Source: Aphelocoma coerulescens (taxonomy: Eukaryota; Chordata; Aves; Passeriformes; Corvidae). Taken from it: 64,000 nucleotides of DNA. Positions within the stretch are counted from its first letter, which is position 1; the number at the start of each line of letters is the position of its first letter. The position numbers and the translations under genes were made by a program. Below the pieces are notes generated by a model, which was given only the letters and a program-made list of their open reading frames with translations, was not told the origin of the DNA and searched no databases. The stretch lies in NCBI RefSeq assembly GCF_041296385.1, contig NC_091018.1:3479501-3543500 (forward strand), in the 5' to 3' direction. Shown in pieces: positions 47,501 to 59,969 of the stretch.

Positions 47501-50500
47501 GCAAACCCAGTACAGTAGAGATTATGGAGATTCCAGTTCCACTGGTTGCTGATCTGTGGCACTTTGTTTTACATGGATTGTATTGACAGCTTCATCTGGA
47601 AGGGAAATGGAATAAAACATTCCTTTTCAATAAGTTAATTCTGTTATTGATTTTAGTTTTCATACCTATACACTCGCAGTTGTTCCCTCAGTACTTTCAG
47701 AATCCACAATGAGGTGCTGGTTGACTGAGGTGCTTAGCTTTATATGGCTTTTTAAGTTATCAAGCAATTCTTAAAAGTGATTAAAAAGAGTAATTGCCTA
47801 ACTTAGTAACTTATGTAGAGTCTCTAAGACCATGTCTAAGCTATTCATCATAAAGCAAGCTTAGAATTCACTGCATTCATATTTTAAACAACCTGTCATC
47901 GTTTATAATCTCAGTTTGCACTCCCCAATGTAAGAAGCAAGATAATGTGCTAGGGTATGGTTAGATAATATTCTGGGTGCAATGGAAACAGAAGAAAAGC
48001 AGACACATACAGAAATAAGGCTACCACATAACTTTTAATCTGTTTAACAGTAATTTCCATCAGGATGTCAGATCAGGTCACATTTACAAATGAGCTGTGG
48101 AATCACGGCATGAAAGATCAGCTAAGGACGAGGCTGATATTAGCTCGGAATTTTTGTTATTTTATCTGTTTAACTATAACTTCAATAAGGGAGGGGCGGG
48201 TCTTTTCTAATTCATAGAGACCAAATATTTTCTTATAAAATTCTGTTGCATTGATTCTGATGTGCACACCAGCCACATTTAAGATCCATCTTCTCTTAGT
48301 GACAATTAAAATGTTGCTCAGCCAAGAAACACTGGCCAAGGAGTCCAATTGCCAGATGAGGTGGGATCTTTTCACTGACACAGAAAACTAATTCTCTGTT
48401 CAAAAACTAGTCCTGCCTTCTGATCCTCAAGTTCAGTTACTCATTTTCTTTTTCTTTATTCTTGAGTCCAGCTCAGCAGAATTTATTTTTTCTTGAACAC
48501 GATGACCCCCAGTTCCAACTGTGCTGTCTAGGAAGGATTCAGCAGAACATTTTATACTTTCTTTTCTGAAGTACCTCAGACTTCTTAATTATCCAAGTCA
48601 TAATTTTCTGATCCAAAGGCACAGGAAAAGGACAAGCAAGGTCTAGGTCTTGGAAATTATTAACATCAGCTTCATCCAAATAATAAAGTTTTAATATACA
48701 TTTTAAGTCTTTCTAGATATTTTACCTAAATTAAAATGAAAATTACTAAATTGCTCCTTCAGAAAATAGGAGTAATGTAGTTATTAAAACTGAAATTATG
48801 AATTCCCTTTAAGCACCCAGGAAAAGTACCCAAACACAAAAGGGAGGGACACCTTTTATTTCCAGCACATCAGAAGACAGTGGAGATTATCCTCATGGCC
48901 TGAAACCCAATGACAAATTCACTTTCCAGATCCTCCTTAAGGAGTCAGGGAAAGACCAGAACCATGGAGGACAGATGCATGGCAGAGAAGAGCAATAATT
49001 TTTTGAAATAGGATGAAACCTGCAGAGCCTGGTCCCCATTAGAACCCAGTAACCTCAAAAAGTTAATGGCTCTGAAACACAATTTTTTTTAATCACAATG
49101 ATCTTGAGAATTTTTATTTAATTTATATCCATCTCCTATGCTCTTATTGATGGAGTTGTTTGAATTTTCAAGCTTGATTATCCCTTGTTTATCAAAGGAA
49201 TGGGAAGACATATGTACCCATATAAAATCAGGGGGCATCATCTCTCTTTTGTGCTGAATAGATGCCATATAGCCAGCAGCAGATGGACAAGACCCATAAA
49301 TCCTGTTCTGGCTCACTCAAAAAATATTTCCAGCCACACTTTGTTTGAAATTCCAGCTCTTTCCCTTAGTCCTAAAAAGCCTTCTTGATCTTTGTCCAGG
49401 TTACTGAAGATTTAAGAGGGTCAGTGTCCTCCTTGGCTTCAGCTAAAATCATTTGTCCTTAGGCAGCTTTTCCTTACCAGCTCCAAAATCTGCTGGATTA
49501 TTTTTGCAATTGGAAATTTGGCAATTTCTCGTGTCTAAAGATGGCACAGATGCTGCAAACTCATTTAATCACAACTGAAGATTCATTTTCTTTGTGCTTT
49601 GAACTGTTAATGTGCCATTTCTGTCCTTTACTGGGTATGAGCATATCACCAGATGATAACAAGCACCAGTATAAGTTTAGGCTGTATATCCTTTTATTTC
49701 TTGCTTTAAAACATGGAGAGGTAGCAGGCAGCTAATTTTTAATTGAGTTTGTTGGGTTTTTTTTATATTGAAACCTTCATACTCTCCATGATCTTCTAAA
49801 GGAAACATTTAAAATCCATTTTGTAATAGCTAAATATTTAATTGTTTTTAAAAGTAAAATGTATAGGTTATAAATCTTGTAACAAGTGTTCTCCTGCTAC
49901 CTGGTTTTAAGAATTATTCACTGAAGCCAGGCAGAGCTGTTGAAGTCCCAGAGGCCCAACAAAGCACTGATGACATTGCTACCAAAATTGTTTTGGAGAT
50001 TTGGCTGTCACTGTTCACCTTTTGCTGTGAGCCCACCAGTTAATACAGAAAAAAATCCACCTAAAGCGCTGTGGCTTCCCTTCTCACTGCATCTTTGTTT
50101 CATAATCAGGGCTTGATAGTGTGAACAATTTAGAATGTCTATATTGATTAAACCTTGGGAGTCTTCACTTTAAATTCTAGCTGGTATTCTGCAGACTATA
50201 ATGAACATTACCAAATGCATGGTGTCTTCTGGGAAACACCTTGAGATTATCAAGTTTAATTTCCCCGAGGAAGTTCTTACAGCAGTGCAATCAAGCTAAC
50301 TTTTGCTCTCTGTAATGGAATAAGATTTAATCTGCAATTTTTAAACCACCAACATTTCCTAATTTTCTTCTTTTAAAAAAGGAGCTTTGCTCTGGTTTTA
50401 GGCTCCTTCTAGACTTTTTCCCATAGTGCAAGTAATGAATATTCCATCCCTTTTTAGTATGCTGAATGTGTACAAGCAGCTTTAAGCCTATCGTTCGTAA

Positions 50501-51651
50501 GGAATTTATGTCAATATTGCAATTAAATCCTGTCTGTCATAATAGGTGACCTTTAATCTAGTCTATATTGAGTCCCTAATCTCTCAGATTGTAACTGAGT
50601 GATGGAGATGCAAGACTTCATGAAAGAAAGGCAGATCATAAGAAAATAATTATTTTTTTGTGTAAACTGTGATTTTCCAATTACTGCTCTCAGCTGGGAC
50701 AGAAAAATATCTAACTCCTGATATGTTCTGATCCAAAATTAATCCTTTTGTAACTGCACCTTTTTTGATTAAAGACTAATTTTTCTTTCTTCCAGACAAA
50801 ATCCTCAACCCCTGTGCTAATTTTAATGTAATTTTTCTTCTTTCCCAGTATATCCTTACAGTATAGGCATACTGATAAGTAAAGGTTTAAACACTATTGA
50901 GATGTATTCAGATAAATAATCATTAGATTTATATTATTATCTATAAATATTGCTTTGATGGCAAAGTGTATCTGGCAAAAACAGCCTTAAATTGTGTGAA
51001 AGATTTCTTTTTTTTTCAATTTATGAAGTGAGTATCCAATTTTTAAAATGAATACTTTTGAGATATGTGAAAATGGCTGTAGGTGCTGAATACAGGATTT
51101 CAGGTGTGGTGACATGGCATGTGAACAATAGAATAGGGGTAAAGCTTGAGTGACCAGAAATTTTTGACAAATACTGGTGGAAATATTTGCATCACAGAAG
51201 AGAATTTTTTTTGAGGTTGATTGTGCTCACAGGTCTGTGCTTGTGCCAACAGAACCATGCAAGGAAATTGTCAGTGGTCACAGGGATCTTGTTCGTAAAG
51301 TAATTTGAAATGTGATGCCCTAGAGTGCAGTGTGAGAATGAGGTGTTTAGTTTTTTTTTACTCAAACTACTGTTTTCTTCTAGTTATGCTTTTGCTTCTA
51401 ATTTCTGAATATTTTTATATTGCCCAACATTGATAATAGTGGGAAAATATGTTCCCAAATTATCTTTGTAGAAATACATAATTTTCAGATGCTAAAGTAC
51501 AGCAATGTTACTTAGGGCTACTACTGGATATTTTGAGCTTCCAATATCTTCTGTTTGGTGCTGGAGAGCACCAAATGTAAACCATTTAATTTAAATATCC
51601 TCCCAAGAGGACAGTTCATCAGTGCTTCGGTCACTCCTCTTACAGCAGCGG
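44531..51651. other. Unique sequence, no gene recognised
   Basis: A GC-rich patch at about 44560-44800 gives way to AT-rich unique DNA. The longest open frames are 112 aa (minus, 45130-45468) and 101 aa (plus, 45352-45657). They overlap on opposite strands and show no domain. TA-rich low-complexity sequence lies at 47050-47170. The block at 50100-50600 is repeat-free and complex, possibly conserved non-coding. No RNA gene could be supported. Confidence 0.55.
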
Positions 51652-51790
51652 TGTCAGGATCCCCTCGAGGGAAAACGAGACAAATGAAACCAAATCAGGG
51701 TAAACAATGGATAGCTTCTTAATGAGTTCATACAAGTTTATTCTCTTTATTCTTCACTACACTGATATTTTTAAGACGTAAATAAATGAG
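51652..51790 (-). mobile_element. Probable LTR 3' end, antisense
   Basis: On the minus strand the stretch carries AATAAA-type signals (within 51741-51752), then CTCATTAAGAAGCTATCCAT, GTTTACCCTGATTTGG, and ends CTCGAGGGGATCCTGACA, with the terminal CA at 51652. An ending of GGATCCTGACA after a poly(A) signal is typical of avian ERV LTRs. The start of the LTR, to the right, is not identifiable, so only the 3' part is claimed. Confidence 0.5.
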
Positions 51791-53340
51791 CCTCCTGATC
51801 AGTGCATTTCCTGCCAGGTCATAGAGCATTGTTCCTTTGCTCAGGATGAAGCAAGACCAGGGTACAAACAATGCAAATTTTGATTTACATCAAGAACAGC
51901 TTAAAAATCCATGTTTTGGAATTTGCTTTTTATAATCTGTATATTACAATACTACATTAATAAAAAGATAGTAATTTATATTTAAAAACCCCGAAACATT
52001 TGGTTAACTTGTACTTACTACTGTGGAACTTTAAATCCAAAAACTACAGATGGAATCCCTTGGGCTTTTTTAACCCTTGAAACAGAACTTCACTTATTTT
52101 TATATAGTCTCACTGAACATAAAGATTTCAATGATTTGTTTATATAATTTTCTTTTTGAATTCTGGGGGGGGGGGGGGGGGGTGTGAATTGAGCTCAGAA
52201 AATGCCAGACTACCTCCTCTATTTCCTTTAAATCTACTCTAAGAAACTATAATAAGGACACAAACATCCTTTGTAAACTGTGACTGAGATCAGCTCACTT
52301 CATGCACTTCAAATTAGAAAAAAATCCTTTTTAAGGCTGAAGTATTCAAGTTTTCAATCCCCTTGGTATGGGCTATGTCAAAAGAGGGCCCCAGAGGAAC
52401 TTGAAAGAAATCCATGCAATTGCCACCCATAAATGAAAGAAGTCTGATAAATAATTTTTGAAGGATTAATTAGAGTTTATTCAGGAGAACCAAGGGAGAC
52501 AGAGACGCAAAAGCAAAAGGCAAAAGATTTTAATAAATGGCGTGTCAGTAGCTGTGCAAGGGGGCTGATAGGTGAACAGGGAGAAGGGAGGATTCCTTCT
52601 CTATTTCTACTTCAAAGAGACCATTAGAGACTTAGATTGGTTCTGGTGGAGTGAGAGGGATGGGTCACTGATTTCAGAGAGATCTGAAGGTGCATTGTAA
52701 ATGAAAAGCTTTAATCAGTATGAGAATGAGACAGAGGCAAGAACTGAAAAAATAACTGAAAATCACAAAGTTTCTTTTACAGAGGAGTGAAGTTTGGTTT
52801 TCTTTTAAGGCAAATGGGAAAGAGCTACAAAGGCAAAGAAAGGTTCCTTTGCCTGGTTTCTCCATATTGGCACACCCAGGCAGAAATGCAAGCATCAATA
52901 TCACACCGATAGAGAAGATAATCAAAGCAGCGGGAAGGCTGCTGGGTATACAAGCACGAGACCAAAAATGAGAGTTATGAGTAGTTAATGTCCATTTAGA
53001 AAAGTGGGAGATATGAAAAAGAGGGAATCTTTGATTCTGTGGCTGAGGTGTGACGCTGCTGCAGGTTGTCATGGGAAGTCAGTGGCAGCCTGGTGCAATT
53101 TGCCAGCATGAGCTGAACGACATCAAGACTGCTCCAAAAGAAGTAGGAGGAAGGACACTTAGCTGTAGAAGAGGACAAATTGACACATCCCTGTTTTGTG
53201 AGGGGTTAAAACTTCTTTTTTTCCCCTCTAACTGTACAGAAGTGGTTCACCAGGAAATCTCCGTAATGCAAAAATGGGCGCCTCTGTGTGAGTACAGTCC
53301 AGAGGATGTCAGGTACATACTTACCCTCTTTAAGTAACTT
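51791..53340. other. Sequence beyond the LTR end, possibly decayed retroviral
   Basis: If the LTR end at 51652 belongs to a provirus, its 3' internal region would lie here on the minus strand. A 132-aa minus-strand frame at 52674-53072 has two hydrophobic segments (about residues 48-65 and 102-123), and a second minus frame (52996-53178) overlaps its start. No retroviral motif can be confirmed. A second minus-strand AATAAA lies near 52490. Confidence 0.35.
52165..52182. repeat. G18 homopolymer
   Basis: Eighteen consecutive G on the plus strand, preceded by TTCT and followed by TGTGAATTG. A run this long can fold as a G-quadruplex and is hard to sequence accurately, so its true length is uncertain. 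Confidence 0.9.
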
Positions 53341-56121
53341 TTTGCTAAAAATATTTGTCTCCTTGCTCTTCCTTGTAACTCTTTGCTAAAAAAAAAAAGA
53401 GTTCCTGGTTCCTGATGGTGAATAGAAGTTTCATAAACGCCAAGACAATTTTGCAGTATGAATTTAAAATGCGTCTTGAATGAAAATAATTGATATTTTA
53501 TAGGTAGGTTGTTCATGATGTTTATGTAGGTCCCTAATCACTTGAGGTATGTTGAAGGTTTTTAAGTGATACTCAGTTCTTTCAAGTGAGTCAATTAATC
53601 TCCTGGGTACACAGCAGCTCGACATACCTGGGGTCAGGGTGCAGAAAGTTATTTTTGTTGCTATCTACAGAATGTCTTGACATGCAGCATGTACCCACAG
53701 GGTCAGAAGAATTGCCCTCTGATTACATGTACAATAATCTGGATCTCCCAAGGTATTTAAGTGGTTAATTAAATATCAAGTAATTGCTAAAACTACTAAG
53801 TGACATTTAATTAGTATGTTAATTGATATCAAATTTGCTCTCACTATCTTGTTTTATGTTAATAAAATCCCTAAACATTTCTTTGGAGTAGATTAGGAAA
53901 CAATGTGCTCCAAATGTACTAATGCAAAACAGCCTTAAGCATCGCTTTGCTTGTGGAACTTAACTTCTGACTTACATTTTTATCTCAGCTGTGATGCTTT
54001 CTCTCTCTTTAGACTTACTCTGAGCTCAGGGTATATTATATTGAGTAGCACAGACCTCTCTTGGTATGGATTTTGAATTTTTTAATCCTGTAATCTCTTA
54101 GACATCTACTGAAAGTGGGATAACTGTTAAAACGGTCAAGGGCTGCCCCTCTTCCCTCAGGTAGTGACAGGCAGGGATGTGGGGAATGGGGAGTGCCTCC
54201 ATGGCTGATGTCAGGGATGTATTTCAGCACTGCCTCCCGGTGTGGAGTGGGGAAAGCTCTGCTTCACACAAAACACAGAGTTGCCAGAATCACAGCATTA
54301 ATTAATTGCCTGATGATTCTGCAGCAGCAAAATGCTGCCTCAGTGTTAGCTCACACAAGGAAGGGTGTTCCCCTCCTCCTCCCTGTGAGGAAACAGCCAA
54401 GCCTTGCCTTTCAGCATGAGTCTTCCGAAAAGCTTCACAGCTCTAATATAGAAAAGAGATGTCTTTAGGCTTGGGGCCAGAAAAAGACTGACTGAACTCC
54501 AGAATGACAAGAGCCCCGAGCCTGTCCTTCCTTTCAACCACTAAAATGTTCCCAGTGGCCACATCAGGAACAGGTGAACTGTCCAAAGCTGAATCCACTA
54601 AGAGAAAAAGTTGTTTTCCTACCATTTAATTAGAGAACACACTCGAAAAAAAAAAATCCTATGAATATTCATATGAATTTTTAAATGAATTCCTTTCAGC
54701 TGTGCTCATGCCTTTTGTGTGTCAGCCTTTTTGTGGAGTTTCTTCTACGTTTTATTGGTGCCAATGCACAGAGAGAGTTGGTTTTACATTCAGGATCACA
54801 GAAAAAGCCAAGACTAATTTATTCTCCATGAACATTCACACCCAATTACTTCAGAAGAGTCCAGCTGGGGAATAGGAACAATGGGGTATGACCATGCACA
54901 GGGAAACCACAGAGCTCTGATGCTAACCTTCCTCAGCTTCAAAATCTGGAATGCACATGGAGGCAATCTATGCACTGTAAAGGGAAGCTGGTAGAGGTGG
55001 AACTGTCAGAGAACTTTGAATTAGGAATAAAGAAAACCATGATCTGTTTATTCATGGATATGTCACAGAAAAAAAAAAAAAAGAGGAAAAATTGATGAAA
55101 TAAATTATTCATTACAAAGTACTCAGCTCTAGTTATATGTCATCGAAATACTGCAATAGAACTAAGAATCAGGAAAATGATTGTGATAGGCAAAGTATGA
55201 CACTCATTTTCAACTACTTTTGGATCAATTGATTTGAACTTCTGTGGTTTCTTATGGGTGACGTTGATTTAGATTTCACAGTTTCACACAATATGTGTTT
55301 TAAATTTTCTTTTTGGTTATACTGTGATAATCCCCATTCACTAATAGAATGGTTTTTAGCAAGTGAAATATTTGAAACCTTCTATAATGCAAAATGGACT
55401 TATTGCTGAATTTGTATGTAGTCCTTCCACCAGTTCAGAAAGCTAATACTGGTTGTACAACTCATATACACTGAAGTAATGGTACATAAAATTGTAAACA
55501 TGAATAATGCATATGAACAGCAACCTATTTAGGTGTTCTGTAGACTTAAAATCTTGAAAAATAATGCACAAAAAAATCAGAAATGACACGTTTATCTATA
55601 AAAACCTTCAAACAAACTTGTCGCAGGAGATAAAAGCATTTCTACTATTTGAGTCCCCTTCTGCCTTGCCCATTAGCCCTCACAGATAGTGTCAGCTCCA
55701 AAAGTATTTTAAAATACATCCCACTCCCTTCTAGCTGATATGACTCCTTGTGGTGAACATCACCCACAATTGCTCTCTTATCTCCCAGCTGTCTTTCTCT
55801 GCTTTACACCTCATCTTATTCTGTGCCTCAAGGCCTTTGCCTCGAGCTTGTGCTGTTCTGTCTCCCCCTGCACCTTCGAGGGTCATCAAGCTCTAACTCC
55901 AGCCCTGACATCCCTCTCAGCTGTCTGTCCACCTGCAGCCTTCCCAAGCAATGAGGAAAGGCCATACATCCCGATTTTCCATGCCTTTTCTCTTCCACAG
56001 GAAGCAGTTCCAAGTAATTTCTAAATCATTAGGTGAATGATGGTATTCTGAATGGCCTCAGGAACTCAGCAGAAGACAGTGCTTCCCACCACAGCCAGAC
56101 ACAGCTAAGCAGCTTCTCACC
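53341..56121. other. Unique sequence, nothing recognised
   Basis: AT-rich, with an A14 run at 55069-55082. Open frames do not exceed 94 aa (55740-56024, plus) and show no domain. It leads directly into the minisatellite. Confidence 0.55.
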
Positions 56122-56698
56122 CCAAAGAGCAGCCCCAGCTCCTGCTGAGGGACTGCAGGAGTCACTTGGTGCCCAAAGAGCAGCCCCAGCTCCTGCTGAG
56201 GGACTGCAGGAGTCATTTGGTGCCCAAAGAGCAGCCCCAGCTCCTGCTGAAGGACTGCAGGAGTCATTTGGTGCCCAAAGAGCAGCCCCAGCTCCTGCTG
56301 AGGGACTGCAGGAGTCACTTGGTGCCCAAAGAGCAGCCCCAGCTCCTGCTGAAGGACTGCAGGAGTCACTTGGTGCCCAAAGAGCAGCCCCAGCTCCTGC
56401 TGAAGGACTGCAGGAGTCATTTGGTGCCCAAAGAGCAGCCCCAGCTCCTGCTGAGGGACTGCAGGAGTCACTTGGTGCCCAAAGAGCAGCCCCAGCTCCT
56501 GCTGAAGGACTGCAGGAGTCACTTGGTGCCCAAAGAGCAGCCCCAGCTCCTGCTGAGGGACTGCAGGAGTCACTTGGTGCCCAAAGAGCAGCCCCAGCTC
56601 CTGCTGAGGGACTGCAGGAGTCACTTGGTGCCCAAAGAGCAGCTCCAGCTCCTGCTGAGGGACTGCAGGAGTCACTTGGTGCCCAAAGAGCAGCTCCT
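56122..56698. repeat. 51-bp minisatellite, 11 full copies plus a partial
   Basis: The unit starts CCAAAGAGCAGCCCCAGCTC and ends GAGTCACTTGGTGC. Copies begin at 56122, 56173, 56224, 56275, 56326, 56377, 56428, 56479, 56530, 56581 and 56632, and a truncated twelfth begins at 56683. The period is constant at 51 bp. Variation is almost confined to two positions: GAGGGAC or GAAGGAC, and GTCACTT or GTCATTT. Copies 11 and 12 carry AGCTCC in place of AGCCCC. Because 51 is a multiple of 3 and the unit lacks stops in several frames, frames of 261 and 239 aa (plus) and 240 and 205 aa (minus) stay open. The plus 261-aa frame reads as a 17-residue repeat containing RAAPAPAEGLQES. The two-strand openness argues that these are not genes. 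Confidence 0.97.
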
Positions 56699-56763
56699 TG
56701 CTGGGAGCCCCAGGAGCTCTGCGGGGCTAGAGCACAGAGCCAGCCTGGCAAAATTTGTCATGA

Positions 56764-57125
56764 GAGCCTGGAGAAGAGAAGGATCTGGGGAGATCTTAGA
56801 GCACCTTCCAGTGCCTAACGGGGCTCCAAGAGAGCTGGAGAGGGATTTGGAACAAGGGCCTGGAGTGACAGGATGGAGGAAATGACCTTAAGCTGACAGT
56901 GGGCAGGTTTACAGTAAATATTAGGAAGAAATTCTTCCCTGTGAGCCCCTGGAATGGGTTTCCCAGAGAAGCTGTGGCTGCCCCATCCCTGGAAGTGTCC
57001 AAGGCCAGGATGGATGGGGCTTGGAGCAGCCTGGGATAGTGGAAGGTGTCCCTGCCCATGGCAGGGGGTGGAATGGGATTGGCTTTAGGGTTCCTTCCAA
57101 CCCAAACCATTTTGGAATTCTGTGA
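56764..57125 (+). mobile_element. CR1 LINE 3' end, sense orientation
   Basis: Runs from CCTGGAGAAGAGAAGGATCT through GAGCTGGAGAGGGATTTGGA, ATATTAGGAAGAAATTCTTC, GTTTCCCAGAGAAGCTGTGG, CCATCCCTGGAAGTGTCCAA and CCTGCCCATGGCAGGGGGTG to TTCCTTCCAACCCAAACCAT and the terminal GGAATTCTGTGA. This is an intact avian CR1 3' end, truncated on the 5' side about 65 bases after the minisatellite. Only the distal end of the reverse-transcriptase frame and the 3' untranslated region are present. Confidence 0.96.
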
Positions 57126-58117
57126 GTAACCCATTGCCTTCAGCTGTGAGTGGGAAGCCTGACCCTCCCCAGCCCCTGGTGCACAGAGCATCCCATGCCT
57201 GTGTCAGGACCTGCTCCTGGCTCCTGCAGAGCTCAGCTCTGCTCCTCCCTCTCCTTGGCCAGCACTTACTGCAGCTGGTTGCAGCTTCTTCGTGCTCTGA
57301 CAATTTCCAAACCTTACTGGATGCAGGTTGCCTCCACAGGCTGCCATGCTCCCTGCTGATCCCACTGCCTGCTATAGGCCTCATACACCTTTATGGATGT
57401 CCAAAGAAATAAGTGTGTGGGTACCAAAACCTTCTGACAATGAAAGGACGTGGTACATACCCTGACTCTGACAGAGGGGTGGAAGTTCTTCAATCTACAT
57501 TTCATTATTTTATCCTTTGAATAATAGCATAATTACTTATTTGTCTTTGGTTTATCTTCTTTCAGTCACGATCATTTTTTCTCTCGAAAAGATTAATGTT
57601 TGATTAATAATTTTGTATTCCAAAGTCTTCTGGTAAGGGCTGGAGTAAGAGGAATGTCTCTCTTAGTTATGATTGCTGTTTGTTTTGAGTATGATTTTGG
57701 GCCTCTCTTCTGGGAAATTACAGAGCTGAAACACAGAATAGTACTTTGGGCTGTAAATCCACCAACACTTATGTTAATGCTTTACTGCATTGCTGGTGTT
57801 TCATTTTTGTTGCAAAATCAGAGAAGTGACCAGTGTTTACCAAGAGTTAAGCCAGTAGTTTGATTATTTTCTGCATTGCTAATATGATTTCAATTGTTTC
57901 AATTATATTTGTTCAGGCATGAAATGCATTATGGATCATTCAGTTAATTAAGAGAAGTAATTTGCTTTAAGTCCTTTGTCCAGCAATGTAAATCTAAGCC
58001 CACCAGTTAAAACCTGCCAATGTTAAATAAAAGTTGAAGCACCCACCCGTAAAATGAAATTGGCCTTACAGCCCTGCCTGCAACAATGCAGTTGCAACAG
58101 GTCATAGTTTGCAGGTA

Positions 58118-58150
58118 GATAATAATATATTTTGGATAATAATATATTTT
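58118..58150. repeat. 17-bp tandem repeat, two copies
   Basis: GATAATAATATATTTTG followed immediately by GATAATAATATATTTT. It is a minor local duplication in AT-rich sequence. Confidence 0.9.
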
Positions 58151-58202
58151 ACTTACATAAAGCTTTCAGATATCTATAGTTTAGAAGATCTGATATTCAG
58201 CT

Positions 58203-58221
58203 TATATATATATATATATAC
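58203..58221. repeat. (TA)n microsatellite
   Basis: Nine or so TA units, ending in CACTGAGTG. Confidence 0.9.
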
Positions 58222-59969
58222 ACTGAGTGTATAAATCTGTGTATATGTTTGTATAATATTCTAATCACAATTTTTTTTAAAATTTGCTCGCTACCAACCA
58301 CAAAAATTTACTTTTCACATCTACCCACATAAATAACAGTGACCTTTCCATGTGTATAAATATATAGGCACAAAAACTTAGGGCTGACAAGTTCCTGTTC
58401 AAAGGTGGTGGAGTGGGAGGCTTCAGATGGAAATCTGTCACGTGGAGCCCTCTGAGCCACCAACAGGCTCACAGTGGATATGTTTGAGGTCCCATGAGTG
58501 AAAATAAAAAAAAAAAAAACAAACATTTTTCCACCCAGGGAGGAACCCCACTCAGTTCTGCACCCAGGGAGAGCAGAGACCCCACTGCCATGGGTGCAGC
58601 AAGGCCACAGGGCAGGGGATGGTCCCATTCTCCGTCAGCCACAGTGGCTGCTGTGGGAAAGCTGCACAGGGATAAGGGTTATTGCTTATTTCCTTCTGCA
58701 CAACCTGGCTGATTAACGATGTGTAACTAAAGGATCTGCCATGCAAAGGCTGTGTGAACAGCTCTTGCCACGAGGAGTTGTGTTTTCTCTGAGCTGCCTC
58801 TGAAACAGCTGGCTGGGGAGCCCAGCTCTGCACCTCTGAGTACTTGTACATCTTTTTCATAAATTCATTTGCTCTTTAATCTTATTTATGGAATCGCCTG
58901 AAGTGTTGGAGAGGAATTTTAACCAAAATGTCATTCTGAGGGAGAGCCTTGTATGGGATATTTCAGATTAGCAAATTTGGGAAAAGATGAAACCAATGTT
59001 ATAAAGAATGTGCTGAGTGCTCTTAAAAAGAGTAGAGCCCTGCCGACAAAAACCCCAGCAGGTATAAACGCTGCTTAAAATTGCTGAAAAAATACACTCC
59101 TGAAGGAGACTCAGTTTGATTAAAAAGTTTGCTGTGGTGTGAAACTATTCTAAATAGATTTTGTACTTTTTAGCCCCTTTTTTAGTATAGAATTTAAGAA
59201 TCATTGCAGTGCTCCCTGCAATCTCGTTTTGAAAGGATTTTTTCTCATCTCTTTAATGAAATAAATCTAACAGGTTTTGTTTAAGATTCTTACAGTTTTC
59301 AGGACACAATTGAATATATATTCCATCATGCTGAATCTTTCAAAACAGGGACTGACTGTGTTGTTGGCCATAGAAAAAATACTGTTTGTATAGAATCCAT
59401 TTTGTAAGATTAAAAGCTGGTTTTGAAATATCCAGATGAGGTGGATTTTTTGAAGGAATTAATTCAAGTACCCAGTTCCTAATGACCATATTACTCAATT
59501 TCAGTTGCAAATTCTGACCTGAAACTCCAGTGAATAAAATAAAAACCATAGGTGTGGTGTCTAAGTACATGGCAGAGGTAAATAAATTTGGGGTCCTGCC
59601 CTGCAGGTCTGCTCTAAGATTAGGGAGAGTTTGTGAGAGTTTTCTTCATTGATTTAAGTGGGCTACAGGTTCTCATCTAAATGTAGACTCCCCCACAACT
59701 GATAAATCATTATCTGAAGGAACTTACCATCAAAATCCTCATGAAGCCAAATGTCAAGGGAAATCTAACAGAATCCCATCTCCAATGATGCCATGATGAT
59801 TTTTTTGCCTGTTCTTTTATCCCCCTTTTATACCTTTATGCAACTTCTGTATTCTTTGTGCTTTTTCCCTGCATTCTTGGACTTGTTTGTCAAGCTAGGA
59901 GACTCAGCATTTCAGAAGCTTCGTAGCCAGGGATCAGTGTGCCCCAGAGCCCAAGGTCCTCTCCAGAAC

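Larger units (their letters stand above)
57126..59969. other. Unique sequence, nothing recognised
   Basis: A GC-richer block (57130-57400) is followed by AT-rich DNA. Short open frames (up to 106 aa, minus, 58308-58628) have no domains. Low-complexity items are a 17-bp tandem repeat at 58118-58150 and a TA microsatellite at 58203-58221. Confidence 0.55.

Noticed and set aside
51648..52933. 4-bp GCGG duplication at 51648-51651 and 52930-52933 as flanks of one 1.28-kb LTR
   Set aside because: A 4-bp match is expected by chance over this distance. The inner ends (TGTCAGG and CAAAGCA) are not inverted repeats of each other.
56122..56698. CRISPR-like array
   Set aside because: The 51-bp units are contiguous with no unique spacers, and the genome is a bird's.
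56033..56885. Long frames of 205-261 aa on both strands as repeat-protein genes
   Set aside because: All are produced by one stop-free 51-bp unit whose length is a multiple of three. Both strands are open equally, and the plus frames run on into CR1 sequence.
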